Notes: generated by a model from the letters alone, not told the origin. Positions 12,706-22,305 are shown, counted from the stretch's first letter. The stretch is 64,000 nt of DNA from Streptomyces roseolus (GCF_014649855.1 NZ_BMTV01000029.1:1-64000); one strand, 5' to 3'. Numbers and translations: made by a program.

Positions 12706-13176
12706 ATGTCTGTCGTGAAGAGCCCGCTGTCCGAGACCGACCTCAAGACGGTCGGCGACGCCCTCCAGGGCGCCCTCGTCGATCTCGTCGACCTGGCCCT
12801 GGTCGCCAAGCAGGTGCACTGGAACGTCGTGGGGCCGCGGTTCCGCTCCGTCCACCTGCAGCTGGACGAAGTGGTGGACACCGCACGGCTGCACTCCGAC
12901 ACCGTGGCCGAGCGGGCCTCGGCGCTGGGGGTCAATCCCGACGGGCGGGCGGCGACGGTGGCCGCCGGCAGCGCCATCGGTGCCGTCCCGGAGGGCTGGA
13001 TCAAGGACGCCGACGCCGTACGGATCCTGGTGACCTCGCTCGGCGCCGTCATCACCCGGATGCGGGAGCGGGTGGAGGCCACCGGCGAGCCCGACCCCGT
13101 CAGCCAGGACATCCTCATCGGCCTCACGGCCGACCTCGAGAAGCATTCGTGGATGTTCCAGGCCGAGAGCGCCTAG
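12706..13176 (+). CDS. dps: Dps-family ferritin-like DNA-protection protein
   Basis: A 156-aa four-helix ferritin-like protein. The Dps ferroxidase residues are seen in 'LVAKQVHWNVVGPRFRSVHL' followed by 'QLDEVVDTARLHSDTVAERA'. Dps dodecamers oxidise and store iron and protect DNA from hydrogen peroxide. Unlike some Dps proteins it has no long basic tail, so tight DNA binding is uncertain. ATG 12706 is preceded by GGAG; the open frame continues upstream to 12664 without a supporting site. It is monocistronic, with the clgR terminator upstream. Confidence 0.85.
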   Translation: MSVVKSPLSETDLKTVGDALQGALVDLVDLALVAKQVHWNVVGPRFRSVHLQLDEVVDTARLHSDTVAERASALGVNPDGRAATVAAGSAIGAVPEGWIKDADAVRILVTSLGAVITRMRERVEATGEPDPVSQDILIGLTADLEKHSWMFQAESA

Positions 13177-13344
13177 GCGGCCGACGTGGCGATACGTGAC
13201 GCGGGGGCTGCTGTCCGGAGCGCTCCCGGGGCCGAGCGCGGGGGCGACCGCCGGATCGCGCGCGGGGTGTGCGCCGGGTCTGACACCGGTGCGCCCTCCC
13301 GCCGGGTGATCCTGCCGGTCTAGCGTCGAGCGCAGGAGGCGGCC

Positions 13345-13599
13345 ATGGTACGGCGACGGGTTCCGCTGGTGACGCTCACGCTGATCGCGGTCGGACTGGT
13401 GGTCGGGGGGCTCTGGTGGTGGGCGGTGCTGCGCCTGCTGCTGGTTCCGGGGGACTCCGGACCGGTCGAGGGGGCGGTGGCCGCGGGCGGCTGGGGGCTG
13501 AGCCTGCTGCCGGTGCACGTGGCCGCCTCTTCACGGCCCGCGCGCCTCACCAGGGCATGGCGGCGTCGCCGTTCGGACGCGGGATCCGTCCCGTCGTGA
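13345..13599 (+). CDS. Small hypothetical membrane protein
   Basis: An 84-aa protein of unknown function. Two hydrophobic segments are visible (about residues 7-30 'LVTLTLIAVGLVVGGLWWWA' and 42-60), then a basic Arg-rich C-terminus. AGGAGG seven bases before the ATG at 13345 supports translation. It converges on the glycosylase gene on the other strand with a 72-nt gap. No functional motif is recognised. Confidence 0.55.
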   Translation: MVRRRVPLVTLTLIAVGLVVGGLWWWAVLRLLLVPGDSGPVEGAVAAGGWGLSLLPVHVAASSRPARLTRAWRRRRSDAGSVPS

Positions 13600-13671
13600 A
13601 CGAGGCGCGGCCGGTGAGGTCGTACGCCGAGAGGCCCATGCCGGGGCTGTACGACTGGAGATGACGGGCCG

Positions 13672-14490
13672 TCAATTGTGTGGGGTGTGCTGGTCCGAGG
13701 GAGTTCCCCGGGGGCCGTGCTGGCAGCCCGGGCACCAGTAGGTGACGCGGTCGCCGAGCTCCGCCTTGCGGACGGGGGCGCCGCAGCGCAGACAGGGGCG
13801 GCCCTCGCGGCCGTAGACGTGGAGCGGGGTGCGGGGCCGCCGGGTGGTCGTGGTGCGGCGGTCGGGACGGTCCTTGTTCGCCTCCAGGAGGCGGTGGGCG
13901 GTCGCCATCAGGCGGGGCGGGATCCCGGGGTCCAGCTCGCCGACCGGGAGCCACGGGGTGACGGCCGCGAGGAAGGCCAGCTCCGACTTGTAGACGTTCC
14001 CGATGCCGGCGAGATTGCGCTGGTCGAGCAGGGCCTCGCCGAGGGAGCGGGACGGATCGGCGAGAAGACGGCGCGCCGCCTCCTCCGGGTCCCAGTCCGG
14101 GCCGAGCAGGTCGGGGCCCAGATGGCCGACCGCCCGGGCCTCCTCGGCGGTACGGAGCAGTTCCAGGACCGGGAGGCGGTAGCCGTACGCGGTGTGCTCC
14201 TCGTTCCCCAGCACGGCGCGGATCTGGTGCTCGGGGCCGCCGCGCGGGCGCTCCCCGGTCGGGTACACCTTCCACGCGCCGTCCATCCGCAGGTGCGAGT
14301 GGAGGGTGAGCCCTCCCTCGATCCGGGTCAGGAGGTGCTTGCCGCGCGGGGTGACGTCCAGGACCGCGCGACCGGTGAGGTCGGCGGTCGCGAAGCGGGG
14401 CACCCGCAGGTCGGCGCGGGTCAGCACCCGGCCGGCGAGCGCGGTGTGCAGTCGGCGGGCGGCCTGCCAGACGGTGTCTCCTTCGGGCAT
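13672..14490 (-). CDS. nei: Fpg/Nei-family DNA glycosylase
   Basis: A 272-aa base-excision-repair glycosylase/AP lyase. The mature N-terminus is 'MPEGDTVWQAARRL': Pro2 is the catalytic nucleophile and Glu3 the acid of the family. A helix-two-turn-helix region includes 'LDQRNLAGIGNVYKSELAF', and the C-terminal zinc finger has 'CLRCG' and 'CPGC'. The 'EGD' form rather than 'PELPEVE' points to the Nei/endonuclease VIII branch (mycobacterial Nei2-like) rather than MutM. It starts 65 nt downstream of the lhr stop on the same strand, an arrangement also known in mycobacteria. Confidence 0.9.
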   Translation of the reverse strand: MPEGDTVWQAARRLHTALAGRVLTRADLRVPRFATADLTGRAVLDVTPRGKHLLTRIEGGLTLHSHLRMDGAWKVYPTGERPRGGPEHQIRAVLGNEEHTAYGYRLPVLELLRTAEEARAVGHLGPDLLGPDWDPEEAARRLLADPSRSLGEALLDQRNLAGIGNVYKSELAFLAAVTPWLPVGELDPGIPPRLMATAHRLLEANKDRPDRRTTTTRRPRTPLHVYGREGRPCLRCGAPVRKAELGDRVTYWCPGCQHGPRGTPSDQHTPHN

Positions 14491-14555
14491 GGGGCCATGA
14501 TGCCGGTCGGGGCGACTTCGTGGGCGGGGGCGGTGGTGGGCGGCCTTCGGGCGGG

Positions 14556-17500
14556 TCAGGATCTGAGGCGGAGTCCTCGGGGGGTGGCCAGGAAGCCGGC
14601 CGCCTCCAGGGGGCGGGCCAGGGGGGAGGTCAGGGCCGTCGCGCCGTTGATCCGCTCGACCGTGACCGTGCCCAGGGCGCCCGCCCGGGCCGCCTCGGCC
14701 AGGGCGCCGGCCGCCGCCGCGAGGGCCGGAGCGTCCGGCTCCGTCGGCCAGGACAGCACCGTCTTGCCGCCGCGCTCCACGTACAGGATCAGCTCGCCGT
14801 CGACCAGGACCACCAGGGCGCCCGCCTTGCGGCCGGGCTTGTGGCCCGCGCCGGTCGGCGGCTCCGGCCACGGCAGGGCCGCCCCGTACGCGTTCGCCGG
14901 GTCGGCGGCGGCCAGCACCACCGCCCGCGGGCCCGCGGCCGCCTCGGCGCCCCGGTCCCGGGCGGTCGCCGCCGCCCGCAGCCGGTCCACGGCCCCGTCC
15001 ATCGCGAACTGGGCCGCGCCCAGCCCCTCCACGACATAGCCGCGCCGGGCCTGGCCGCTGTCCTCGAAGGCGGACAGGATCCGGTAGACGGCGGAGAAGC
15101 CGCCCGCGACGCCCTCGGCGGCCACGGCGCCGCGGGTCACCACCCCGTGCCGGTCCAGCAGGGTGCGGGCCAGCGCGTGCGCCCGGTGGGTCGGCTCGGG
15201 CTCGGCGGGCGGCAGCAGCGCCCAGCGGCCCGAGGCCGTCGGCGGGCCGGAGCGGGAGGCGGGACGGGTGGCGCCCAGCGTGCCGTACCGCCCGCGCGGC
15301 ACCGTGCGCCGGGCCCGGTGGGCGGTGGAGCCGGCGGTGCGGCCCGAGCCGAGGAAGGAGCGCAGCGGTGCCAGGGTGTCGTTGGTGAGCCGGCCCGACC
15401 AGGCCAGGTCCCAGAGGGCGTCGGCGAGCTGGGGGTCGGTGGCGTCCGGATGGGTGGTGATCCGGACCTGGTCGGCGATCTGCCGGAAGAAGAGGCCGTA
15501 TCCGCCGGTCAGGGCCGTCAGGACCGACTCGTGGAGCGCGGTGAGCTCCAGCGGATGGGGCGGGGGCAGCAGCAGCGGGGCCGCGTCCGCGAGGTAGAGC
15601 GAGACCCAGCCGTCCTTGCCGGGCAGCGAGCCCGCCCCGGCCCAGACCACCTCGCCGGTGGTGGTCAGCTCGTCGAGCATCGCCGGGGAGTAGTCCCGGA
15701 CCCGGGACGGCAGGACCAGCTTCTCCAGGGCCGACGCCGGCACGGGTGCGCCCTGGAGCTGCTCGATCGCGCGGGCCAGGCCGTCGATCCCGCGCAGGCC
15801 GCCGCCCAGGTGCTGCCACTGGGGGAGGAAGGTCGCCAGGGCCGCCGGGGGCACCGGTTCCAGCTCGTGCCGCAGCGCCGCCAGGGAGCGGCGTCGCAGC
15901 CGGCGCAGGACGGCGGCGTCGCACCACTCCTGGCCGATGCCCGAGGGGTGGAACTCGCCCTGGACGACCCTTCCGGACGCGGCGAGGCGCTGGAGGGCGC
16001 CGTCGGTGACGGCGGCGCCCAGGCCGAATCGGGCGGCGGCCTGGGAGGAGGTGAAGGGGCCGTGGGTGCGCGCGTACCGGGCGAGGAGGTCGCCGAGCGG
16101 GTCCTTGACCGGTTCGGTGAACGCCTCGGGGATGCCGACCGGCAGCGCCGTGCCGAGGGCGTCGCGGAGCCGGCCCGCGTCCTCGATCGCCGCCCAGTGC
16201 TCGGCGCCCGCGATCCGCACCGTGATCACGCGCCGGGAGCGGGCCAGCTCCCGCGCCCAGCCCCCCTCGGCGCCGCGCGCGGTGAGCTCGGCGTCGGTCA
16301 GCGGGCCGAGGATCCGCAGCAGGTCCGCCACGCCCTCGGCGTCCTTGATCCGCCGCTCCTCGGTCAGCCACTGGAGCTCCCGCTCCAGCTCGGCCAGCAC
16401 CTCGGGGTCGAGCAGCTCGCGCAGCTCCGCCTGGCCGAGGAGCTCCGCGAGGAGCCGGGAGTCCAGGGAGAGGGCGGCCGCCCGGCGCTCGGCGAGCGGG
16501 GAGTCGCCCTCGTACAGGAACTGTGCCACGTAGCCGAAGAGCAGGGAGCGGGCGAAGGGGGACGGCTCGGGGGTGGTGACCTCGACGAGGCGGACGCGGC
16601 GGGCCTCGATGTCGCCCATCAGCTCGGTGAGACCGGGGACGTCGAAGACGTCCTGGAGGCATTCGCGGACGGCCTCCAGGACGATCGGGAAGGAGCCGAA
16701 CTCGCTCGCCACCTGGAGCAGTTGGGCGGCCCGCTGGCGCTGCTGCCAGAGCGGGGTGCGCTTCCCCGGATTCCGCTTCGGCAGCAGCAGGGCGCGGGCG
16801 GCGCACTCGCGGAAGCGGGAGGCGAACAGGGCGGAGCCGCCCACCTGGTCGGTGACGATCTGCGCCACCTCGCCCTTGTCGAAGACGGTGTCCGCCGCGC
16901 CCACCGGCGCCCGGTCCGCGTCGTACACCGTGTCCTGGTGGCGGCCGGGGTCGACCGGTTCGTGGTCCAGCAGGTCGAGCCCCAGGTCGAGGCCCATCAG
17001 ATCGGCGTCGGGCAGGCGCAGCACGATGCCGTCGTCGGCGTGCATCACCTGCGCGTCCATGCCGTACCGCTCGGCGAGGCGGGCGCCGAGCGCCAGTGCC
17101 CACGGCGCGTGCACCTGCGCCCCGAAGGGGGAGTGGACGACGACCCGCCAGTCGCCCAGCTCGTCGCGGAAGCGCTCCACCAGGATCGTGCGGTCGTCCG
17201 GCACGTGGCCGCAGGCCTCGCGCTGCTCCTTCAGATACGCCAGGACGTTCTCCGCCGCCCAGGAGTCCAGGCCCGCGGTGATCAGCCGCAGCCGGGCGTC
17301 CTCCTCGCCGAGCGCGCCCAGCTCGCGCAGGAACGAGCCGACCGCGCGGCCCAGTTCGAGCGGCCGGCCCAGCTGGTCGCCCTTCCAGAACGGCAGCCGC
17401 CCCGGCACGCCCGGCGCCGGCGACACCAGGACCCGGTCGCGGGTGATGTCCTCGATCCGCCAGGAGGTGGTGCCCAGCGTGAAGACGTCGCCGACCCGCG

Positions 17501-19199
17501 ACTCGTACACCATCTCCTCGTCCAGCTCGCCGACCCGGCCGCCGCCCTTCTTCGGGTCCGACCCGGCGAGGAACACCCCGAACAGGCCCCGGTCCGGGAT
17601 GGTGCCGCCGGAGGTGACCGCGAGCCGCTGGGCCCCCGGGCGGCCGGTGACCGTGCCCGCCACCCGGTCCCACACCACGCGCGGGCGCAGCTCGGCGAAG
17701 GCGTCCGAGGGATAGCGGCCGGCGAGCATGTCGAGCACGGCCGTGAAGGCCGATTCGGGGAGCGAGGCGAAGGGGGCGGCCCGGCGGACCACCGTCAGCA
17801 GGTCGTCCACCTGCCAGGTGTCGAGGGCGACCATCGCGACCAGTTGCTGGGCGAGCACGTCCAGCGGGTTGGCCGGGATCCGCAGCGCCTCGATGGAGCC
17901 CGAGCGCATCCGCTCGGTGACGACGGCCGCCTGCACCAGGTCGCCGCGGTACTTGGGGAACACCACGCCCGTGGAGACCGCGCCGACCTGGTGGCCCGCG
18001 CGGCCGACGCGCTGGAGCCCGGAGGCCACCGAGGGCGGCGACTCGACCTGGACGACGAGGTCGACCGCGCCCATGTCGATGCCGAGCTCCAGGCTGGAGG
18101 TGGCGACCACGGCGGGCAGCCGGCCCGCCTTCAGGTCCTCCTCGACCTGGGCGCGCTGCTCCTTGGAGACCGAGCCGTGATGGGCGCGGGCGAGCAGTGG
18201 AGGCGCGCCCTTCGCGGCGCCCGACTGGGCCATGACCTCGGCGGGCGGGGCACCTTCGGGGGCGGGCTCGCCGGTGGCCCGCTCGTAGGCGATCTCGTTG
18301 AGGCGGTTGCAGAGGCGCTCGGCGAGGCGCCGGGAGTTGGCGAAGACGATCGTGGAGCGGTGGGACTGGACGAGGTCGGCGATCCGCTCCTCGACGTGCG
18401 GCCAGATCGACGGCCTGTCGCCGCCGTCCTTGCCCTCGGAGGCGGGGGATCCGCCCAGCTCGCCCATGTCTTCCACGGGCACGACGACGGAGAGGTCGAA
18501 CTCCTTGCCCGACGGGGGCTGGACGATCTCCACCTGGCGGTTGGGGGAGAGGAAGCGGGCGACCTCGTCGACCGGACGGACCGTGGCCGACAGGCCGATC
18601 CGGCGTGCGGGGCGGGGCAGCAGCTCGTCGAGCCGCTCCAGGGTGAGGGCCAGATGCGCGCCGCGCTTGGTGCCGGCGACCGCGTGGACCTCGTCCAGGA
18701 TGACCGTCTCCACCCCCGACAGCGCCTCCCGGGTGGCCGAGGTCAGCATGAGGAAGAGGGACTCGGGGGTGGTGATCAGGATGTCCGGCGGCCTGGTGGC
18801 GAGCGCGCGGCGCTCGGCCGCCGGGGTGTCGCCGGACCGGATGCCGACCCGCACGTCCGGCTCGGACAGCCCGAGGCGTACGGCCTCCTGGCGGATGCCG
18901 GTGAGGGGCGAGCGGAGATTGCGCTCCACGTCGACGGCGAGCGCCTTCAGCGGGGAGACGTACAGCACCCGGCAGCGCTTCTTCGGTTCGGCCGGGACCG
19001 GCACGGACGCCAGCCGGTCCAGGGAGGCGAGGAAGGCGGCCAGCGTCTTGCCCGAGCCGGTCGGGGCCACGACGAGCACGTCCGAGCCCGCTCCGATGGC
19101 CCGCCAGGCGCCCTCCTGGGCGGCCGTGGGCGCGGTGAACGCCCCGGTGAACCACCCTCGGGTGGCCGGGGAGAAGTCTTCGAGCGCGGACGTGACCAT
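14556..19199 (-). CDS. lhr: ATP-dependent DNA helicase Lhr
   Basis: A 1,547-aa superfamily-2 helicase, the full-length 'large helicase-related' type. Motif I 'APTGSGKT' lies at residues 45-52, motif II 'LDEVHAVAGTKRGAHL' near 166, and motif IV-VI elements such as 'SLELGIDMGAVDLVVQ' and 'QRVGRAGH' follow in the second RecA fold. A winged helix, the Lhr core and the long C-terminal domain extend to the stop. Lhr is a 3'-5' translocase linked to DNA repair and to mitomycin resistance in mycobacteria. ATG 19199 ('MVTSALEDF') is chosen; an in-frame ATG nine bases upstream is possible. It shares a divergent 136-nt region with the AraC gene. Confidence 0.92.
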   Translation of the reverse strand: MVTSALEDFSPATRGWFTGAFTAPTAAQEGAWRAIGAGSDVLVVAPTGSGKTLAAFLASLDRLASVPVPAEPKKRCRVLYVSPLKALAVDVERNLRSPLTGIRQEAVRLGLSEPDVRVGIRSGDTPAAERRALATRPPDILITTPESLFLMLTSATREALSGVETVILDEVHAVAGTKRGAHLALTLERLDELLPRPARRIGLSATVRPVDEVARFLSPNRQVEIVQPPSGKEFDLSVVVPVEDMGELGGSPASEGKDGGDRPSIWPHVEERIADLVQSHRSTIVFANSRRLAERLCNRLNEIAYERATGEPAPEGAPPAEVMAQSGAAKGAPPLLARAHHGSVSKEQRAQVEEDLKAGRLPAVVATSSLELGIDMGAVDLVVQVESPPSVASGLQRVGRAGHQVGAVSTGVVFPKYRGDLVQAAVVTERMRSGSIEALRIPANPLDVLAQQLVAMVALDTWQVDDLLTVVRRAAPFASLPESAFTAVLDMLAGRYPSDAFAELRPRVVWDRVAGTVTGRPGAQRLAVTSGGTIPDRGLFGVFLAGSDPKKGGGRVGELDEEMVYESRVGDVFTLGTTSWRIEDITRDRVLVSPAPGVPGRLPFWKGDQLGRPLELGRAVGSFLRELGALGEEDARLRLITAGLDSWAAENVLAYLKEQREACGHVPDDRTILVERFRDELGDWRVVVHSPFGAQVHAPWALALGARLAERYGMDAQVMHADDGIVLRLPDADLMGLDLGLDLLDHEPVDPGRHQDTVYDADRAPVGAADTVFDKGEVAQIVTDQVGGSALFASRFRECAARALLLPKRNPGKRTPLWQQRQRAAQLLQVASEFGSFPIVLEAVRECLQDVFDVPGLTELMGDIEARRVRLVEVTTPEPSPFARSLLFGYVAQFLYEGDSPLAERRAAALSLDSRLLAELLGQAELRELLDPEVLAELERELQWLTEERRIKDAEGVADLLRILGPLTDAELTARGAEGGWARELARSRRVITVRIAGAEHWAAIEDAGRLRDALGTALPVGIPEAFTEPVKDPLGDLLARYARTHGPFTSSQAAARFGLGAAVTDGALQRLAASGRVVQGEFHPSGIGQEWCDAAVLRRLRRRSLAALRHELEPVPPAALATFLPQWQHLGGGLRGIDGLARAIEQLQGAPVPASALEKLVLPSRVRDYSPAMLDELTTTGEVVWAGAGSLPGKDGWVSLYLADAAPLLLPPPHPLELTALHESVLTALTGGYGLFFRQIADQVRITTHPDATDPQLADALWDLAWSGRLTNDTLAPLRSFLGSGRTAGSTAHRARRTVPRGRYGTLGATRPASRSGPPTASGRWALLPPAEPEPTHRAHALARTLLDRHGVVTRGAVAAEGVAGGFSAVYRILSAFEDSGQARRGYVVEGLGAAQFAMDGAVDRLRAAATARDRGAEAAAGPRAVVLAAADPANAYGAALPWPEPPTGAGHKPGRKAGALVVLVDGELILYVERGGKTVLSWPTEPDAPALAAAAGALAEAARAGALGTVTVERINGATALTSPLARPLEAAGFLATPRGLRLRS

Positions 19200-19335
19200 G
19201 CCCCCCATCGTGCACCCGGCCACCGACAACCGCCGTGACCTGTGGAAAACCCGGCCCGGTCCGCGCCCGCCCTCACCCTGACGGGCGGCTTCCCCCCGGT
19301 CGTCGCCCCGGCCGGCGCGAGCGCAGAATGGACGC

Positions 19336-20211
19336 ATGGCGAGGGGCGAGCGGGCACGGTACTGGCAGTACGCCGAGCTGCCGGGGGTCGATCTGCTGCA
19401 CGCCCACTACATCCAGAAGACCTTCTCCCGCCACACCCACGAGACCTTTGTCTACGCCGCGATCACCGAGGGCGTCGAGTCGTTCCACTCGGGGAGCGAG
19501 CTCGTCCACGCCGGTCCCGGGCAGATAGCCCTGGTGAACCCCGACACCCCGCACACCGGGTACGCGGGCGTCCCCGAGGGCTGGACCTACCGCACGATCT
19601 ACCCGGACGCGGAGCTCATCGGCTCCATCGCCGCCGACGCCCTCGGCGTCCGCGCCCCGGTCGGCTTCACCCGGCCCGTCGTCGACGACCCCTACGCCGC
19701 CCAGCTCGTGATCGGCGTCCACCGGGCCGCCGAGGAGGGCAACGCCCTCGCCGCCGACAGCCTGCTCCGCCTGGTCACCGCCCGGATGCTGCGCAGCCAC
19801 GGCGGCCGACTGCGCCCCTCGGCGCCCCCCGGCGCGGGGGCCAGGGACGCGGCGCGGGCGCGCGAGGTCCTGGAGGAGCGGATGGCCGAGCCGCCCACCC
19901 TGGAGCGGCTCGCCGCCGACCTCGGCACCAGCCCCTTCGCGCTGCTGCGGGCCTTCCGCGCCGAGTACGGCATGCCGCCGCACACCTGGCTCACGGACGC
20001 GCGCGTCCGGCGCGCCCGGCGGCTCCTCGACGCCGGAACGCCGCCGGCCGAGGCGGCCGTCGCCGTCGGCTTCACGGACCAGCCCCACCTCAACCGCCAC
20101 TTCACCCGCAGCGTCGGCGTCCCGCCCGGCGCCTACCAGCGCTCCCGGGGCGTGGACCTCCGCCGTGGCGGGCGCAAGAACGTACAAGACGGGTCGGGAA
20201 CGGGCTCGTAA
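19336..20211 (+). CDS. AraC-family transcriptional regulator
   Basis: A 291-aa regulator with an N-terminal cupin-like sensor domain (residues 20-110, 'FSRHTHETFVYAAITEG' and 'PGQIALVNPDTPH') and a C-terminal AraC-type double HTH (about 180-275, 'LERLAADLGTSPFALLRAF' and 'AAVAVGFTDQPHLNRHF'). It lies 10 nt upstream of azlC in the same direction, so it probably controls the azlCD exporter in response to an amino acid-like ligand. The N-terminus 'MARGERARYW' follows a weak ribosome binding site. Confidence 0.85.
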   Translation: MARGERARYWQYAELPGVDLLHAHYIQKTFSRHTHETFVYAAITEGVESFHSGSELVHAGPGQIALVNPDTPHTGYAGVPEGWTYRTIYPDAELIGSIAADALGVRAPVGFTRPVVDDPYAAQLVIGVHRAAEEGNALAADSLLRLVTARMLRSHGGRLRPSAPPGAGARDAARAREVLEERMAEPPTLERLAADLGTSPFALLRAFRAEYGMPPHTWLTDARVRRARRLLDAGTPPAEAAVAVGFTDQPHLNRHFTRSVGVPPGAYQRSRGVDLRRGGRKNVQDGSGTGS

Positions 20212-20221
20212 CGTCTCCGAC

Positions 20222-20983
20222 GTGGCAGAACAGACAGCACACCCCGCCACGGGGAACATACGTGACCGATCATCCGCCGGGACGGCCGGTGGCGCGGGCA
20301 AGCCGGACTCCGCCGTCGTCAGGGACGCGCTCGGCGTCGGCGTCGCCGTCGGCCTCTCCGGCTTCGCCTTCGGAGTGACCTCGGCGGGCGCCGGGCTCAC
20401 CCTGCTCCAGACCTGCGCGCTCAGCCTGCTCGTCTTCACGGGCGCCTCCCAGTTCGCCCTCGTCGGCGCCCTCGCCGGCGGTGGGAACCCCTTCACGGCC
20501 GCCGCCGGGGCCTTCTTCCTCGGCACCCGCAACGCCTTCTACGGGCTGCGCCTCTCCCAGCTCCTCGCCCTGCCGAGGTCCGCGAAGCCGTTCGTCGCGC
20601 AGTGGGTCATCGACGAGACCACCGCCGTCGCCCTCGCCCAGCCGGACCGCAGGTCCGCCCGGATCGGCTTCACCGTCACCGGGCTCACCCTCTACGTCCT
20701 GTGGAACCTCACCACCCTGCTCGGCGCGCTCGGCGCCGAGGCCATCGGCGACACCGCCGCCTGGGGGCTGGACGCCGCCGGGCCCGCGGTCTTCCTCGCG
20801 CTGCTCGCCCCGATGCTGAGGACCGCGACCGAGCGGGCCACCGCCGGCGTCGCCGCCGTCCTCGGCCTGGGCCTGCTGCCCGTGCTCCCGGCCGGCGTCC
20901 CCGTCCTGGTCTCGGCGCTCGCCGCCCCCGCCGTCCTCTGGCTCCAGGGCCGGCGGACGCGGAACGAGGAGGCCGCCCGATGA
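20222..20983 (+). CDS. azlC: AzlC-family branched-chain amino acid exporter, large subunit
   Basis: About 253 aa with five or six hydrophobic segments beginning near residue 30 ('ALGVGVAVGLSGFAFGVTSA'). The family motif region 'GASQFALVGALAGGG' and 'FFLGTRNAFYGLRLS' is present. AzlCD complexes export branched-chain amino acids and analogues in Bacillus. GTG 20222 is chosen because it follows the araC stop; an in-frame ATG at 20165 would overlap that gene by 47 nt. No good ribosome binding site decides the start. The stop overlaps the azlD start (ATGA). Confidence 0.8.
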   Translation: MAEQTAHPATGNIRDRSSAGTAGGAGKPDSAVVRDALGVGVAVGLSGFAFGVTSAGAGLTLLQTCALSLLVFTGASQFALVGALAGGGNPFTAAAGAFFLGTRNAFYGLRLSQLLALPRSAKPFVAQWVIDETTAVALAQPDRRSARIGFTVTGLTLYVLWNLTTLLGALGAEAIGDTAAWGLDAAGPAVFLALLAPMLRTATERATAGVAAVLGLGLLPVLPAGVPVLVSALAAPAVLWLQGRRTRNEEAAR

Positions 20984-21297
20984 ACGGCACCCACGTCTGG
21001 ATCGCGATCGGCCTGACCGTCGCCGGCTGCTACCTGGTCAAGCTGATCGGCCTGCTCGTCCCGGCGCAGACCCTGGAGCGGCCGCTCGTCCAGCGGCTCG
21101 CCGCCCTGCTGCCCGTCGCCCTGCTCGCGGCGCTCACCGCCCAGCAGACCTTCGCCACGGGCACGGACCTGGTCCTGGACGCCCGGGTCGCCGGCGTCGC
21201 CGCCGCGGCGCTCGCGCTCGTCCTGCGCGCCCCCTTCCTGGTCGTCGTGGGCGCCGCCGTCCTCGTGACGGCTGGGGTCCGGGCCCTGGGCGGCTGA
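20980..21297 (+). CDS. azlD: AzlD-family branched-chain amino acid exporter, small subunit
   Basis: A 105-aa protein with four hydrophobic segments and the AzlD features 'GCYLVKLIGLLVP' and 'LPVALLAALTAQQTF'. It overlaps azlC by four bases, consistent with a two-subunit transporter made in fixed ratio. A bidirectional terminator lies 30 nt beyond its stop. Confidence 0.8.
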   Translation: MNGTHVWIAIGLTVAGCYLVKLIGLLVPAQTLERPLVQRLAALLPVALLAALTAQQTFATGTDLVLDARVAGVAAAALALVLRAPFLVVVGAAVLVTAGVRALGG

Positions 21298-21327
21298 GGC
21301 CGGAAGCCGTACGGAACCCGGCCGGGC

Positions 21328-21349
21328 GGTCCCACGCGCGCGTGGGACC
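21328..21349. terminator. Bidirectional terminator between azlD and the convergent gene
   Basis: GGTCCCACG and CGTGGGACC form a perfect 9-bp stem with a CGCG loop, between the azlD stop (21297) and the stop of the minus-strand gene (21355). Confidence 0.75.
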
Positions 21350-21354
21350 CGGGA

Positions 21355-22305
21355 TCAGTCCTCCAGCGGACGCCCGTAGGCGCGCAGGGTGCGCAGGGCG
21401 TCGATCGTGACGATCGGCCGCCACTCCAGGGCCGAGCCAGGTGCCCAGGCCCGCCACCGGATCGGCCAGCCGCCGTCCTCGTCCTGCTCCGCCGCGAGGA
21501 AGTCCAGCGAGCGGGACAGCTCCTCGTCGGTGAACCAGCCGCGGGCGAGCGAGTCCGGCACGCGCGCGTAGTCGTGCGGATAGTGGTGCTCGCCGGGCGC
21601 GTACCCGTCGGCCACGGGGAAGTCCTCCGGACGCTCCGGGTCGAGGACGGCGAGCCGCTGCTCGCGCACGAGGCGTCCGAGCCGGTCGGCCGCCGCTTCG
21701 GCCCGCGGCCGGTCCGGTGCCGAGTCGAGGAAGGCCACCGCCGCCTGCACCTCGTACGGATGCGACTTCTCCAGCGCTTCCACCGCCGCCCAGCAGAACT
21801 CGGTGGCCCGGAACAGCCAGGCGTGCCAGACCTGGTTGCGGTGGAGCGTGCCCACCACCGGGCCCGTCGACAGCAGCTCGCCCGGGGGGTCGTCGACGAC
21901 CGGGACGAACGGCGCCGAGGGGTAGCCGCGCTGGGAGGGATGGATCGCCGGCAGCGCCCCCTCGTGCGTGGAGACCGCCGTCAGGTAACGGCAGATCCGC
22001 TCCACCCGCAGTCCGCCGCAGCGCCCGATGGAGTCCAGGACCCGCAGGGCGTGCGCGGTGTGCAGCGGCTGGCTGACCGGGCCGCGCAGGTCCGGTTCGA
22101 GCCCGTGGCCGTAACCGCCGTCCTCGTCGAGGTACGCGGTCAGGGCCGCCTCCACCTGGTCCGCGCCGCCGCGCAGGAAGTGGTAGGCGAATCGGCGCTG
22201 TTCGAGCACCCGGGCCGTCAGCCAGACGAACCGCTCGGCGCGTGCCAGCGGCGACCCGGGGGACGCCGTGGAAGAGGGCGGGGAGGAGAGGGGTTTTTCG
22301 GCCAT
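21355..22305 (-). CDS. Hypothetical protein with terpenoid-cyclase-like toroid repeats
   Basis: A 316-aa protein of unknown function. Repeated motifs such as 'AYLDEDGGYGHGLEPDL' and 'AAEQDEDGGWPIRW' resemble the QW/prenyltransferase alpha-alpha repeats of squalene-cyclase-fold proteins, but no catalytic Asp motif (DxDD) is evident, so an enzyme role cannot be assigned. ATG 22305 ('MAEKPLSSPP') follows a GGTC-rich leader. It is conserved in streptomycetes upstream of the recA region to my knowledge. It is divergent from the DUF3046 gene. Confidence 0.7.
   Translation of the reverse strand: MAEKPLSSPPSSTASPGSPLARAERFVWLTARVLEQRRFAYHFLRGGADQVEAALTAYLDEDGGYGHGLEPDLRGPVSQPLHTAHALRVLDSIGRCGGLRVERICRYLTAVSTHEGALPAIHPSQRGYPSAPFVPVVDDPPGELLSTGPVVGTLHRNQVWHAWLFRATEFCWAAVEALEKSHPYEVQAAVAFLDSAPDRPRAEAAADRLGRLVREQRLAVLDPERPEDFPVADGYAPGEHHYPHDYARVPDSLARGWFTDEELSRSLDFLAAEQDEDGGWPIRWRAWAPGSALEWRPIVTIDALRTLRAYGRPLED

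Noticed and set aside
14520..19238. A plus-strand open frame of more than 1,500 codons opposite lhr.
   Set aside because: It is the antisense shadow of the lhr helicase and the glycosylase; its translation is low-complexity Gly/Arg/Glu and shows no domain, while the minus strand has complete helicase motifs. Such antisense frames are expected at this GC content.
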